This document shows positions 1-9,178 of a DNA stretch of 64,000 nucleotides, piece by piece. Position 1 is the stretch's first letter, and each line of letters begins with the position of its first letter. Source of the stretch: Oligoflexus sp. (GTDB taxonomy: Bacteria > Bdellovibrionota_B > Oligoflexia > Oligoflexales > Oligoflexaceae); the NCBI RefSeq assembly GCF_035712445.1, contig NZ_DASTAT010000071.1, positions 97,794 to 161,793 of the forward strand, read 5' to 3'. The notes beneath the pieces are model-generated. The model was given only the letters and a program-made list of their open reading frames with translations. It made no database searches and was not told the origin of the DNA. Made by a program: the position numbers and the translations under genes.

Positions 1-69
1 CTGCCCGTTTTCCATCACGGCCACCACCGAGTTGGTCGTTCCCAAGTCAATACCAATAATCTTTCCCAT
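1..69 (-). CDS. dnaK: DnaK (Hsp70 chaperone), N-terminal 23 codons only
   Basis: The first 69 bases read on the minus strand encode the universal DnaK start, MGKIIGIDLGTTNSVVAVME, which is the phosphate-1 loop (IDLGTTNS) of the Hsp70 ATPase domain. The rest lies beyond the left edge of the window. The ATG is preceded by TGGAG seven bases upstream. DnaK is the ATP-dependent cytoplasmic chaperone working with DnaJ and GrpE. The gene is divergent from the zinc-ribbon protein at 250; no CIRCE element was found in the 180 bases between them. Confidence 0.95.
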   Translation of the reverse strand, partial: MGKIIGIDLGTTNSVVAVMENGQ

Positions 70-249
70 ATCTTACTCCATCTTTGGCAACCCTCGTGGG
101 GCCTGCTCAAGGGTTAAACGATCTGCCTTATTCCAGCCACTTATGCCATTTAGGCTTGGCTTTCTTTCTCTCCTTAAACCTAATGCCGGTCGCTCCGCTG
201 TCAACGGGTCAATCATGATAAGATGAAAGAAACGAGGAGGATGAGCGCC

Positions 250-1386
250 GTGTATGAATTGCAGTGTCCATCTTGCAATAAGGCATCCCAGTATAATTTT
301 TCGGATTATTTGCTGCTTTGCCCCTTTTGCTCAGCCACCTTTCGCTTTAACGTCGAAGGCGGACAGAAGGAACTTTTTGGGGATCACTACATCGTTCCCA
401 ACCTCCTCGACGCCGGTACGGTCAAAGAGCTGGCTTTGGAATGGCTGCGGCGCATTCACCACAAACCCGGCACGGTCGATAAGGAATTCTTTGTCGTCGA
501 TGTGCAGGGCTTCAGCGTGCCTGTTTGGATAATTTCTGTGGAAGGGCACACGGCCTGGAAGGGTCTTGTCCGCAAGCAGAACCGCCAGGTCGCAACGCAT
601 ACCAGTAACGAATATCTGACCGAGTCCGGTCAATTCCGGCGCAGTTACCGCTGGGCGGTTCTGGCCCGATCCAATATCTGTGAAACCTGGGGTCTGACGC
701 GTCTGCATGAACCTACCGAACCTATTCACGTGGAATGGGATGGCTTTCCCTTCGACTCGACCTTCTCGCGCGGTCGTCTCATGGATGAGGAGCAGAAGTC
801 GGCTTATGAAGCGCGCCATTACTTTGAATTCAAATACGCGAATGGTCTTCCCATACTCGGCATTCAGGTCGAGGAGGAGGAGGGTCTGCGTCGCGCCCGG
901 AATCACGTTGAGCTTTATCACTATAAGCTCGCCTGTCTGAATTCCGATTACCTGATCGATTACCGCACCGAACTTGAAGTCGCGGGGATCCAGCTTATTC
1001 ACGTGCCTATCTGGAAGATCGGCTACCTCTATCGACCGCGCAGTCTCGTTCGGCATTTCTATCGGCCAAAAGAAAAGAGGCTGGTCCTCGACGGCTATGG
1101 AAAAGGTATACTAACCGGCGAATTGGCTCTGGTTTACCACGACAAGATCATGATCAACGCCTATGTCACAGCATTTGCGTCGTTTATTTTCTTTTTGCTG
1201 GGAATCAGCTGGCATCCTGCATTTCTTTTGGTCGCGCTCTTCTCCCTCGCGGTTTCAGGGATCAGCATCTTTACCAGTTTGAAGAAGAAAGCAGAGCGGG
1301 ACGAAGAGGAACTGCAAAAACTCTCGGCCAGCATCGGTCGCATGGCCGGCGTTAATAAAGCGCCCGGATTCAGCCGGGCTTCGTAA
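250..1386 (+). CDS. Zinc-ribbon membrane protein of unknown function
   Basis: About 378 residues. The N-terminus has two CxxC knuckles (CPSC at about residues 6-9 and CPFC near 24-27), typical of a zinc ribbon. A long soluble region follows, then two hydrophobic stretches near the C-terminus (about residues 297-345) that look like a membrane hairpin, and a short basic/acidic cytoplasmic tail. Start choice: GAGGAGG at 234-240 abuts the ATG at 241 but sits nine bases before the GTG at 250, so GTG 250 is preferred; ATG 223 and ATG 241 are the alternatives. I do not recognise the family beyond the zinc ribbon. It is divergent from dnaK, which does not by itself imply a chaperone role. Confidence 0.8.
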   Translation: MYELQCPSCNKASQYNFSDYLLLCPFCSATFRFNVEGGQKELFGDHYIVPNLLDAGTVKELALEWLRRIHHKPGTVDKEFFVVDVQGFSVPVWIISVEGHTAWKGLVRKQNRQVATHTSNEYLTESGQFRRSYRWAVLARSNICETWGLTRLHEPTEPIHVEWDGFPFDSTFSRGRLMDEEQKSAYEARHYFEFKYANGLPILGIQVEEEEGLRRARNHVELYHYKLACLNSDYLIDYRTELEVAGIQLIHVPIWKIGYLYRPRSLVRHFYRPKEKRLVLDGYGKGILTGELALVYHDKIMINAYVTAFASFIFFLLGISWHPAFLLVALFSLAVSGISIFTSLKKKAERDEEELQKLSASIGRMAGVNKAPGFSRAS

Positions 1387-1397
1387 GCGATTCGTTC

Positions 1398-1835
1398 TTA
1401 TTCACCGGAACCCAGGGCTTCGTGCTCGGGTCCACCCGGCAATTCCGAAGGCGGCGGGTAAGGCAGAGGAGGCATGGACATGACCTCGTCCAGTCTTTCC
1501 CGCAGCTCCTTTTCCTGCACCGGCTTTTTCAAAAAGTGACTACCGAGAATTTCCTGCGAATAGGCCGCGACCACGCGAGATTCCGCCGCAAGGACTGAAA
1601 TCAAAAGACAGCGCGGGGGCTGACTCAATTTACGCAGCTCGCGATAGCATTCAATGCCGTCCATTTCCGGCATGATGATGTCCAGCGTCACAAGATCAGG
1701 CTTTAGCTCTTCGGCCATTTCCAGGGCTTCCACACCGTTGACGGCTTCACCCACAATATTCCATCCCAGCCGACCCAAAAGCTGCCGCAATTCGCTGCGA
1801 ACTCGGGGGGAATCATCGACGATCAAAGCTCTCAT
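1398..1835 (-). CDS. Single-domain response regulator (CheY-like)
   Basis: 145 residues, a receiver domain with no output domain. The acidic pair D7-D8, phosphoacceptor D52 (LDIIMPEMDG), the conserved Ser at 80 and Lys at 103/104 preceding Pro105 are all in place, so it should be phosphorylated by a histidine kinase. The last ~30 residues are a proline-rich tail with no fold. AGGAGG lies just upstream of the ATG. No kinase is encoded in this window, so the partner is unknown. It lies just downstream of the ComEC-like gene on the same strand (32 bp gap) and may be co-transcribed with it. Confidence 0.9.
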   Translation of the reverse strand: MRALIVDDSPRVRSELRQLLGRLGWNIVGEAVNGVEALEMAEELKPDLVTLDIIMPEMDGIECYRELRKLSQPPRCLLISVLAAESRVVAAYSQEILGSHFLKKPVQEKELRERLDEVMSMPPLPYPPPSELPGGPEHEALGSGE

Positions 1836-1867
1836 GCATCCTCCTTGAGGGGCGGTCCCCTATGCAA

Positions 1868-3067
1868 TCAGGTTACGGGAGAAGGCCGCTTCCCGCAAGG
1901 GTCTTCCCCCCGGGTCCAGAGGCTCAAAAATGTCCAGCTGGCGGCGCACCAGAGAAGGCTGCGCCCCCAAACATCCATCCAGCCCTGCCCTTCCCAGCGC
2001 ACAGGTCCGTTTTGCTGACCATGCTGATGCACATAGAGAATGCCTTCGTGCAGGGTCTGCAGAAAGCTCCTGAGCATCGCGCCGACCCAGTCCTCGGGCC
2101 AGATCCAATACAGAAGTCCGGCTCCCAAAACTATATGCCACACGGGTTGTAAGAAAGTATTGAGAACAAGACCCCAGGGACTGAAACTTCCAAAATAGCC
2201 CAGATTCACCGCAATCAAAGGGCCTTCGACTGCCGGCAGAAGGCGTCGTTGCCAGCCTTTGGGCCACGGCCTCAGATAACGGACCATGGTATAGGCCGTC
2301 CAGCTGAGGGCATTCGATAGGCTCAGAAAGCTTCCGGGAAAGAGAAAGGCCTGAAGGCCAAAGACCAGACGATCGCTTTGTCTGGAATCCATAGGCGCGG
2401 CTACGAGAGGCAGCCAAAGGCCAAGCAGAAGCGCGAGCCAGGCCCTTTGACAAGGCGGATTGAAGCCGACCACCAAAGCGAAGAGCGTTATCAAACCGCT
2501 CACCAAAAGCCGGGCCAGCGTCACCCAACCAAGCCACCCCGCAAAGGGCAAAAGCCGAAGCGCGTAAGCGATGCGCCCCGGACCTTCGACAAGCCTTTGC
2601 AGAAAACCGCCGATAAAACTGAAATGCGCCCCACTCACAACCAGCACATGCAAAAGGCCGAGGTCCTGATAAATCCGCGGCCAGGTGTCCTGACCATCAT
2701 CCTTGAGGCCAAATCCAAAGCGCAGAAACCAAGACCCCCATTCGGAATCCCAGCTTATAAAAAAGTGCTGAAGCTGCGATGCAAGTCTTGCGGCGATCCG
2801 ATCGAGAAGTCCATTTTGAAAGAATCGAGGCAGCGGATCATGCAGGCTATTGGCCGCTCCGAGGAACCAGAAAAAAGGATGGGTCATCCCTATGGCGTCC
2901 GCAGTCCAGACCGTTTGCCAGAGGGCACCGGCAAGAAACGCAGCCCGAGGCCAGCCGCGAACGAGGAGGACAGCCGGCGCAAGACAGAGCCAGGCGCGAT
3001 CATCCCAGGGAAGACTGCGCATGAAAGCGAAGGTGCATTGACCGGCGAGAAAATGAAAGGACAACAA
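1868..3067 (-). CDS. ComEC/Rec2-like membrane protein, competence domain only
   Basis: 399 residues, strongly hydrophobic with many predicted membrane segments. Residues about 137-152 (LGLLHVLVVSGAHFSF) match the ComEC competence-domain motif normally written GLxHLLAISGLHI. ComEC forms the inner-membrane channel for transformation DNA. Here the family's N-terminal OB-like domain and the C-terminal metallo-beta-lactamase nuclease domain are both absent; full ComEC proteins usually exceed 600 residues. The TTG start at 3067 has AGGAG seven bases upstream; an ATG at 3022 is the alternative. The gene is downstream of lpxC on the same strand. It could be a channel subunit of a split ComEC or a diverged relative with another role. 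Confidence 0.7.
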   Translation of the reverse strand: MLSFHFLAGQCTFAFMRSLPWDDRAWLCLAPAVLLVRGWPRAAFLAGALWQTVWTADAIGMTHPFFWFLGAANSLHDPLPRFFQNGLLDRIAARLASQLQHFFISWDSEWGSWFLRFGFGLKDDGQDTWPRIYQDLGLLHVLVVSGAHFSFIGGFLQRLVEGPGRIAYALRLLPFAGWLGWVTLARLLVSGLITLFALVVGFNPPCQRAWLALLLGLWLPLVAAPMDSRQSDRLVFGLQAFLFPGSFLSLSNALSWTAYTMVRYLRPWPKGWQRRLLPAVEGPLIAVNLGYFGSFSPWGLVLNTFLQPVWHIVLGAGLLYWIWPEDWVGAMLRSFLQTLHEGILYVHQHGQQNGPVRWEGQGWMDVWGRSLLWCAASWTFLSLWTRGEDPCGKRPSPVT

Positions 3068-3167
3068 AAAACCACTCCTGCAGGACCGTATGCGCGAGGC
3101 ACAAGATTAGCAGGAGTGGTTCTATCGATCGAGTGACAGGGTCAAGCAGCAGATGTCCGCCGTCCGC

Positions 3168-4103
3168 TTACGCGTAGTTGGCGATCCCGGCTGCGGGCAT
3201 CAAGTGGTTCAGAGCCATCGACAGAGCGACGTCGCTCAAATCGGGCTGGAACTCTTCCAGATACTCATCGGCATTGTCGATCAGAAACTGCACGGCTTTG
3301 GCGTGCAGGGCATGTCCGGATTTGTGCGCGTAAACGTCAGCCAACAAAGGCGCACCGAGCAGGGCAAAGTCGCCGATGAGATCAAGCAGTTTATGACGAA
3401 CGAATTCATCAGGAGCACGCAGGCCTTCCTCGTTCATCACGCCTTGCTCGCCAATCACGATGGCATTTTCCAAACCACCGCCCAGGGCCAGACCCTGTTC
3501 GCGCATGGCCTTTACATCACTGAAGTTACAGAACGTGCGAGCGTCGGCGATGGTCAGGAAATTTTCCAGACTCGCGACGTAATCGATCGACTGGCAGCCG
3601 ATCACGGCGGCGCGGAATTCGATCGAGCATTTGATTCTTTGACGATCCGATGGTTCCAGGCGCAGCATCTTATCGCCGTCCTGGATCAAAACGCTTTGCT
3701 TCAAACGATAGGCCTTGGCCGGAGCCATGAGGTCCTTCAGGCCAGCACTCAAAAAGCGGCGCACGAAAGCAGCCGAGCTGCCGTCCATAATGGGAATCTC
3801 GGGCGCATCGATCTGAACGAGGGCATTGCTGATGCCAAGTCCGGCGAAGGCGGCCATGAGATGTTCGATGGTCGAAACGGATTCACTGCCGTTACCGATC
3901 GTGGTGGAAAGAGCGGTGGAGCTGACTCGTTGCGCGATGGCGCGAACGGGTTGGCTGCTGGGGCTGTCGACTCTTTGAAACTGGATACCTGAATAGGCCG
4001 CTGCCGGTTTCACCGTCATGCGAACCATACGACCGCTATGCAAACCCTTGCCGGTAAAGCTTACCGCATTAAGAAGAGTAGTTTGATTCTGAGCGAGAAG
4101 CAT
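3168..4103 (-). CDS. lpxC: UDP-3-O-acyl-N-acetylglucosamine deacetylase
   Basis: 311 residues, the full length for LpxC, the zinc amidase that performs the committed step of lipid A synthesis in the cytoplasm. Landmarks: GKGLHSG near the N-terminus, the zinc ligand His81 in the EHLMAA motif, the second motif RHKLLDLIGD carrying the other zinc ligands, and GHALHA containing the catalytic histidine near the C-terminus. GAGG sits five bases before the ATG. Its presence shows that the organism makes lipid A. The 220-bp upstream region is AT-rich and probably holds the promoter, but no convincing -35/-10 pair could be fixed. Confidence 0.95.
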   Translation of the reverse strand: MLLAQNQTTLLNAVSFTGKGLHSGRMVRMTVKPAAAYSGIQFQRVDSPSSQPVRAIAQRVSSTALSTTIGNGSESVSTIEHLMAAFAGLGISNALVQIDAPEIPIMDGSSAAFVRRFLSAGLKDLMAPAKAYRLKQSVLIQDGDKMLRLEPSDRQRIKCSIEFRAAVIGCQSIDYVASLENFLTIADARTFCNFSDVKAMREQGLALGGGLENAIVIGEQGVMNEEGLRAPDEFVRHKLLDLIGDFALLGAPLLADVYAHKSGHALHAKAVQFLIDNADEYLEEFQPDLSDVALSMALNHLMPAAGIANYA

Positions 4104-4324
4104 TCAAGCCTCAAATTTAAAAAGGGAAACCTACAGACCCACCTGCTATTGAGCAAGACCTGTGCCACCAAATTAGGCTTTGGTATATTATGAACTATCT
4201 GATTTTATTGAGGAATATTTTGAAAATCAGATGCGCTTGGGCCTTTGGTGTGGCAGCAGCGCCACAGTATCCATAATGACGTTGCAAGTCTACAACAAAA
4301 CACCTGCGGGAAATCCCGGGCAAA

Positions 4325-6142
4325 TCAACGATAACTACGTGCCGAATCCCGATGTTTGAAGTAGGGGCGCGCAAGACCTGTTCGCTCCTCGAAGATCGCG
4401 GCAGAGCCCCAATTTTCCGGGAAACCCAGAGCATCGGCGACATAGAGCTGCCCCTGTTCTTCCGTTTGCAGACAGGAAGATTGCAGCAGGGCGGTCGCCA
4501 GCTGCGAGCAAAAGCCGATCAGATAGCTCTGCAGAAGGCCGGGTCCGCGCTGTCCACTCTCACGCGTGGAACGGGCTGCTGTCATCTCGCAGACCGCACG
4601 CCAGTGCGGAGCTTGAAGGATCTTCCGATCCAAACCGAGATGTCCGATCGCCTCCGGTTCTGTGACCGGAACGCGACTTTGAATGCCCGAGCGATACTCA
4701 ATGAAGCGCTGCCAATGTCTTTCACTGCCCATCAGATGCCAGCCGAGATTACGAAGCTGCTCCAGCACCACAGGCAGGGCCTCGCCCGATTGCTCGGCAT
4801 AGGCTACCAATGCCTGGAGCGCGAGGGATTTCACATAATAGAGTGCAGGCCTTGGTTTATGCGGACTCGCAATGCAATGAATGCCATCAAAGAAGGTCCG
4901 CAGAAGATTGCCGCGCGACGCGTGATCATCCGAAATCTCGGCGGTCTGCCGCGGCACGCTCTGCGCCGCCAACGCCCAGCCTCGAATGCGAAGTTCACCC
5001 AGATTGAATTGAAAGTTGCGGAACGCCCCGAACGCCAGAGTCGGATACTGGGGCTCCTTTGGTGTTTCTCCCACATACCAGGCAATCTGCCTTTCAAATT
5101 GCTGCAAAACACCGCGGCGGTAGTAGGTGTCGAGCTGCACGAACATCACTTCCAGGCCCTGCCGCAAAACCTCGGCTGAGCCCGCTATAAAGCAAAGGCG
5201 ATAACCGCTGTCGAGCAGTCGCGTCAGCAGAGAAAGCGGCGGCAAAGCCTCATTCACGTCCAGATACACAAGCTCGTAATGCGGCGGCTCACCCCATGTT
5301 CGCAGCTGCCGGATGTGGCGTTGCAAAAAAGCCTCATACTGCGGCTGGCAATAGAAATGCGCGGCTGTGTCCAGGAGAACATAATCGGTCGTGCTCGGTG
5401 TTTCGCGCAGTTTCGGAGCGTTGATATGAATCAATATAGGCGAGCGCGCCGGATCACGAATGGCCTTATCCGTCCACATAACCGCGGCATGATCATGCAT
5501 CATCATTACTTTGTTGCGTTGAGGCTGCTCCTGATTCCAGGTTTCAATCTGCCTCGCGGCCCAGGGAAGCAGCTGCAAACGCCAGTCCTTCCAGGTCAGT
5601 GCAGCATCCACATAGCCGTGCTGAACGACTTCTTCCGCGCGCATCAAAGGACGCCTTTGCCACTGCTCCAGAATCTTCGGCCTTTTGTTCAGCTGACCCG
5701 CAACCCAACCGAGTGGCGGCATTGCGCCAATCGCCATTTCCGGAAATCCGAACCAGGTTTCGCGATTGAAAACAAAACGCCGATGACAGACGAGCATCAT
5801 CTCAAAAAAAGTTCCCTGGCATCCATGTTCCGTCACATAAAACCAGGGAACCGGAGAATACTGAATGTTCTGCCGCAAACGATACCAGCGGCGCAGACGC
5901 CAGCGTAATTCATCCCGCTGCAGCGTCGTATGCACTTCATTCATCCAGCTCGGATGAAAATCGTGAACAGGCACCTTCTGAATCCAGATCACCGCCTCAA
6001 GACGGCTCTTTGCGGCCGTTTGATAGACCTTTTCAATCAGATCCTCGAAAATCGCCAGGGTATCGTCGACCGCCGCGCTCAGGGAGCTGCCCGTATAGGT
6101 CCAGTCGGCGAGAATCAGGTTGTCGTGCTGTTCGTACTTCAT
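4325..6142 (-). CDS. FadB-like protein with crotonase domain and degenerate dehydrogenase region
   Basis: 605 residues from the ATG at 6142, which overlaps the upstream stop as ATGA; an in-frame start at 6268 would intrude 130 bases into the previous gene and is rejected. The N-terminal third aligns with the enoyl-CoA hydratase domain of FadB: GCQGTFFEMMLVCH around Glu114 and WFGFPEMAIGAMPP around Glu135 match the two catalytic glutamates (Glu119 and Glu139 in E. coli FadB). The C-terminus matches 3-hydroxyacyl-CoA dehydrogenase landmarks: LGWHLMG for FGWPMGP, and ADALGFPENWGSA for the GFPPFxGG segment. No GxGxxG NAD-binding motif is visible between them. The protein is shorter than FadB (about 730). 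It may be an enoyl-CoA hydratase with a structural second half, or a fatty-acid-binding pseudoenzyme. Confidence 0.65.
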   Translation of the reverse strand: MKYEQHDNLILADWTYTGSSLSAAVDDTLAIFEDLIEKVYQTAAKSRLEAVIWIQKVPVHDFHPSWMNEVHTTLQRDELRWRLRRWYRLRQNIQYSPVPWFYVTEHGCQGTFFEMMLVCHRRFVFNRETWFGFPEMAIGAMPPLGWVAGQLNKRPKILEQWQRRPLMRAEEVVQHGYVDAALTWKDWRLQLLPWAARQIETWNQEQPQRNKVMMMHDHAAVMWTDKAIRDPARSPILIHINAPKLRETPSTTDYVLLDTAAHFYCQPQYEAFLQRHIRQLRTWGEPPHYELVYLDVNEALPPLSLLTRLLDSGYRLCFIAGSAEVLRQGLEVMFVQLDTYYRRGVLQQFERQIAWYVGETPKEPQYPTLAFGAFRNFQFNLGELRIRGWALAAQSVPRQTAEISDDHASRGNLLRTFFDGIHCIASPHKPRPALYYVKSLALQALVAYAEQSGEALPVVLEQLRNLGWHLMGSERHWQRFIEYRSGIQSRVPVTEPEAIGHLGLDRKILQAPHWRAVCEMTAARSTRESGQRGPGLLQSYLIGFCSQLATALLQSSCLQTEEQGQLYVADALGFPENWGSAAIFEERTGLARPYFKHRDSARSYR

Positions 6143-7065
6143 GAGTTGCGCACCAGATAAGCCATATGACAACGGCCGTTCAAAGGGAAATAGAGATAGG
6201 TTGCACGCTTCGCATCGGTCAGCAGGAATTCCATGAAGCTGCTGAGCGCATTGGAAAGACTCGACCATTGCGGCAAACGCACCTGATCAACCGACACGCC
6301 GCGCAGCCTCAGCTCATCCCAGCAGGCCGGCAGAAGATTTTTGATATGACTGTAAACATAGATCCGATCGAGGCTCGATGGCGTCATGCCCTCGTCCTGC
6401 AGCCAATGATTCCATCTTTGAAAAAATTCCGGCACACCCTGAAGGCTTTCCCGAAAATCGGTGACAGGAAAGTCCCGTCCGCGCAATACGCAGGGCCCGC
6501 TGCCGCGATCGACGGCATTGGTTTCCATAAAGGCTTCGACGCAGGTCAGGCTGCGGCTGTGATCCATCTTCATACCGGGTTTGCGGCGCGATGTGGGGCC
6601 CACGCTCAAGAGCCGGCCGAGGTTATCCTGCAGAAGGGCCTGGCTTTCGACCGTTTTATAGACCCGGTCCTGCGTCTCCAGCAGCTGCTCGAAAGCGGCC
6701 ATATCAAAAGGCTTGACCTTCGAGAGCGACACTTCGAGAGCCGCGCGACTCGGTTCCTGAAGACCCGGGGCCTGATCGACGATTTGCGCGAAGCAGGCAT
6801 GACCATAAGGTTCTTTCAGAATCGCATTCCAAAGATCAGTCAGACTATTCAGGATGGTGGTGCGGGAAAAGAGGGAGGACATGGGCGGTCTTTGCGCATC
6901 CGAAGATGCGTAGAGAAGGAGACTGGGCCGATCGGCAATCTTATGAATCCGACTCAGGATCAAGGAGTCAAGCGCACGGGCTCTTTGCAGAACCCGATCC
7001 ACCGGAGGCAAAGGCCAGCGACAGACGCTGCCCTGAATCGAAAGAGATGCTTCGTATAGATACAT
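6139..7065 (-). CDS. Uncharacterised protein coupled to the FadB-like gene, possibly thiolase-fold
   Basis: 308 residues with no clear family. The segment from LDRIYVYSHIKNLL to the end has the rhythm of a thiolase/ketoacyl-synthase C-terminal half (a strand ending in a His, a helix, GVSVDQV, then an Asn-containing loop and a terminal strand), but the thiolase catalytic Cys and the CxGxG signature are not visible. Because it directly precedes a FadB-like gene with a four-base ATGA overlap, a degenerate FadA-like partner is a reasonable guess. This is an inference from position and weak similarity only. A weak AAGG precedes the ATG by seven bases. Confidence 0.5.
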   Translation of the reverse strand: MYLYEASLSIQGSVCRWPLPPVDRVLQRARALDSLILSRIHKIADRPSLLLYASSDAQRPPMSSLFSRTTILNSLTDLWNAILKEPYGHACFAQIVDQAPGLQEPSRAALEVSLSKVKPFDMAAFEQLLETQDRVYKTVESQALLQDNLGRLLSVGPTSRRKPGMKMDHSRSLTCVEAFMETNAVDRGSGPCVLRGRDFPVTDFRESLQGVPEFFQRWNHWLQDEGMTPSSLDRIYVYSHIKNLLPACWDELRLRGVSVDQVRLPQWSSLSNALSSFMEFLLTDAKRATYLYFPLNGRCHMAYLVRNS

Positions 7066-7122
7066 GCCGCAGCCTTATTGTCGAAATGCCGGCCATCGAA
7101 TACGCGTCGCCCGGCTTTCGCT

Positions 7123-8226
7123 TTACCTGGCTTCGGACACGCGACTGGCATCATATGCATCCTGCAAACGAGTGCGGCCTTCCCGCACTTTTTCTTTCAG
7201 ATAGGGATCATCCACCAGTTCATAGAGTCTGCCAAGATCCGCCAGGACCTTATCCCATCGATGCGCCTCAAGGTGCATTTCGATCAGATTTTCCAAAGGC
7301 TCCAGCATGCGGGGCGCCAGGTCCAGACTCTTCAGATAGCTTTCTTCCGCATCCATCGGACGGTTCAGCTGTTCTTCCAGCTCCCCGATTTTATAGTGAA
7401 TGATGGCCTTGTTAAGGTTTCCTTCAATCTTCCGCAAATAATTGCGCAAAACCTTGAGGCAGCCTTCCCAATTCTGCTGACGAAAGTACGCTTCGTAGTG
7501 AATCGTGAAGGTATTCAAGGGACTGTCAGCGCAATGCTTTTCGATAATGTCGACCGCGTTCTGCGCCTGATCAAGCTGGTACAGATAAACGGCAGCCAAT
7601 TCCTGAGCACTGCGATAGCGATCGTTGATATGTTTCGCATTTTGAAAAAGGCTTTGCAAGACCGAGACGACCTTGTCCCACTGGTTGTTTTGAGTATAGA
7701 CAACCTTGAAGTAGCGCAGAGCCTTGAGGTTGTTGGGCTCCAAATCAATCAGCCGCTCGTAGCAGCGGTTGAGCTGGAGTTCATCATATTTTTTCTTTTC
7801 AAAAATAAGGCAAAGTCGTTCCAAACAGGCGACAGAATCCTCTTTGGAGCGCAGGCGAGGCAGAATTGCCTGCAGAATAATCGCCTCGGATTCGAAGTCC
7901 TGTTCGCTGATGACGTGACAAAGGGCGCGTTCCCGGAATTCGGCATAGCTGAGGCGAAGATCCTTGAGGAGTTTGACGCAGATTTTCGCAGAACGCTGAA
8001 TATCTTCCAGATGAACGGCATAGGCGCGCGCAGTGCGTACATAAAAATGCAGCTGACGTTTTTTCGGATTGTCGATCTGGGCTTCCAGCAGGCGGAAATA
8101 AAGCGACCAGCACTCATAGTCCTGAAGCTTTTCCAGGATGGCCTCGAAATGCTGCTCGGGTATTGAGGCCCCCTTGTTGAGCTGGAGAACCAGGTCATTG
8201 ATATCCAGGGACAGGGAAACATCCAT
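7123..8226 (-). CDS. TPR-repeat protein
   Basis: About 367 residues from the ATG at 8226, which has GGAG eight bases upstream; a TTG at 8262 has no ribosome binding site. The protein is almost wholly helical, with repeated TPR-like pairs, for example the LNRCYERLIDLEPNNLKALR segment and AEESYLKSLDLAPRMLEPL. There is no signal peptide or membrane segment, so it is probably a cytoplasmic scaffold. It lies 114 bp downstream of the TetR gene on the same strand. The partner is not predictable from sequence. Confidence 0.75.
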   Translation of the reverse strand: MDVSLSLDINDLVLQLNKGASIPEQHFEAILEKLQDYECWSLYFRLLEAQIDNPKKRQLHFYVRTARAYAVHLEDIQRSAKICVKLLKDLRLSYAEFRERALCHVISEQDFESEAIILQAILPRLRSKEDSVACLERLCLIFEKKKYDELQLNRCYERLIDLEPNNLKALRYFKVVYTQNNQWDKVVSVLQSLFQNAKHINDRYRSAQELAAVYLYQLDQAQNAVDIIEKHCADSPLNTFTIHYEAYFRQQNWEGCLKVLRNYLRKIEGNLNKAIIHYKIGELEEQLNRPMDAEESYLKSLDLAPRMLEPLENLIEMHLEAHRWDKVLADLGRLYELVDDPYLKEKVREGRTRLQDAYDASRVSEAR

Positions 8227-8340
8227 GGGAAAGACTCCGCCTTTGCCTACGCGTGTTAACAACCATCATAGCAAAGTGCGGGCGTCTTTAATAGAAAGTG
8301 ACGGGTCGGGGGCCGAAGGCCGCTGACGGACCAGATCGGA

Positions 8341-8937
8341 CTACTTCGCCAGAAGGCCATCCAGAATCTGTTGGCTGGCAACCTTGACGACTTCGTCATA
8401 CTCATAGACGGTTTCGTCGAAGAGCCACTGAAGACTGATGCCATCCACAATGGCTATGACCAGAGACGCATGATAGTGCGGGTTCACGTTTTTGAAGACG
8501 CCGGCTTTGACACCCTCTTCAATGACGCGGGCACAGCTGTCGCGGAATTTCGCATAATGCCGGGAAATGACCTGGCGAACTTCCTTCTTCTGGTTGATCT
8601 GAGTCCAGAAGTCCATGTTCACCTGATAGTATTCCTTCGTACCGCGCACGATATCAAAGGCAACCGACATGAAGATCCGAAGCTTCTGGACGGGATCGGT
8701 TATGGATCCCATGTCCGTGACCAGTATGTTTTCGATGTCCCCGGCCACGCGGTCGAGGACGGACATCATTAGGTCATCTTTATTCAAGAAGTAGTAATGA
8801 ATGATGCCCTTGCTGACACCGGCGGTTCGCGCGACGTCCTGCATCGAAAAATTGTGATAACCGTGCTTCGTGATACATTCGACGGTCGCCCGTACGATCT
8901 GATCCTTACGTTCTGCTGCTACATCTGGCTTAGACAT
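8341..8937 (-). CDS. TetR/AcrR-family transcriptional regulator
   Basis: 198 residues from the ATG at 8937 (MSKPDVAAER). The N-terminal helix-turn-helix is clear: IVRATVECITKHGYHNFSM, then DVARTAGVSKGIIHYYFLNKD, the standard TetR recognition helix ending in YYF. The ligand-binding C-terminal domain is of the usual size. An in-frame ATG at 8988 would add 17 residues outside the family domain and was not chosen. The gene is divergent from the outer-membrane operon starting at 9289, and the region between contains a paired CCAATTTGG repeat that could be its operator. TetR proteins in this arrangement commonly repress the neighbouring operon and themselves. Confidence 0.9.
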   Translation of the reverse strand: MSKPDVAAERKDQIVRATVECITKHGYHNFSMQDVARTAGVSKGIIHYYFLNKDDLMMSVLDRVAGDIENILVTDMGSITDPVQKLRIFMSVAFDIVRGTKEYYQVNMDFWTQINQKKEVRQVISRHYAKFRDSCARVIEEGVKAGVFKNVNPHYHASLVIAIVDGISLQWLFDETVYEYDEVVKVASQQILDGLLAK

Positions 8938-9178
8938 GTTGCCACCATTTAGTACTGCGACGGCGCCGGTCCTGTGGGGCGCTACCATCCTCTATCCGCG
9001 TATCAAAAGAGTCTTCAAGCTCGTTGGTGACAAGCCCTTGTGCGGGACAGAGGTCGAGACGAAGACGGTATGTTAGCACGGGCCTTGTCCTTTCGCAACG
9101 AGCACAGGCGGGTTGCCCCGGATTTGGCAAGCCCATAAATTCCCGGCGAATCTTCAATCCCTGACTTCCCTTACATGA

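Noticed and set aside
89-115. Inverted repeat AACCCT/AGGGTT in the dnaK leader
   Set aside because: Only six pairs with a 15-base loop and no resemblance to CIRCE or a sigma-32 promoter.
2378-3136. 252-residue plus-strand open frame
   Set aside because: Antisense to the ComEC-like gene; highly basic and without order, as expected from the reverse of a membrane protein.
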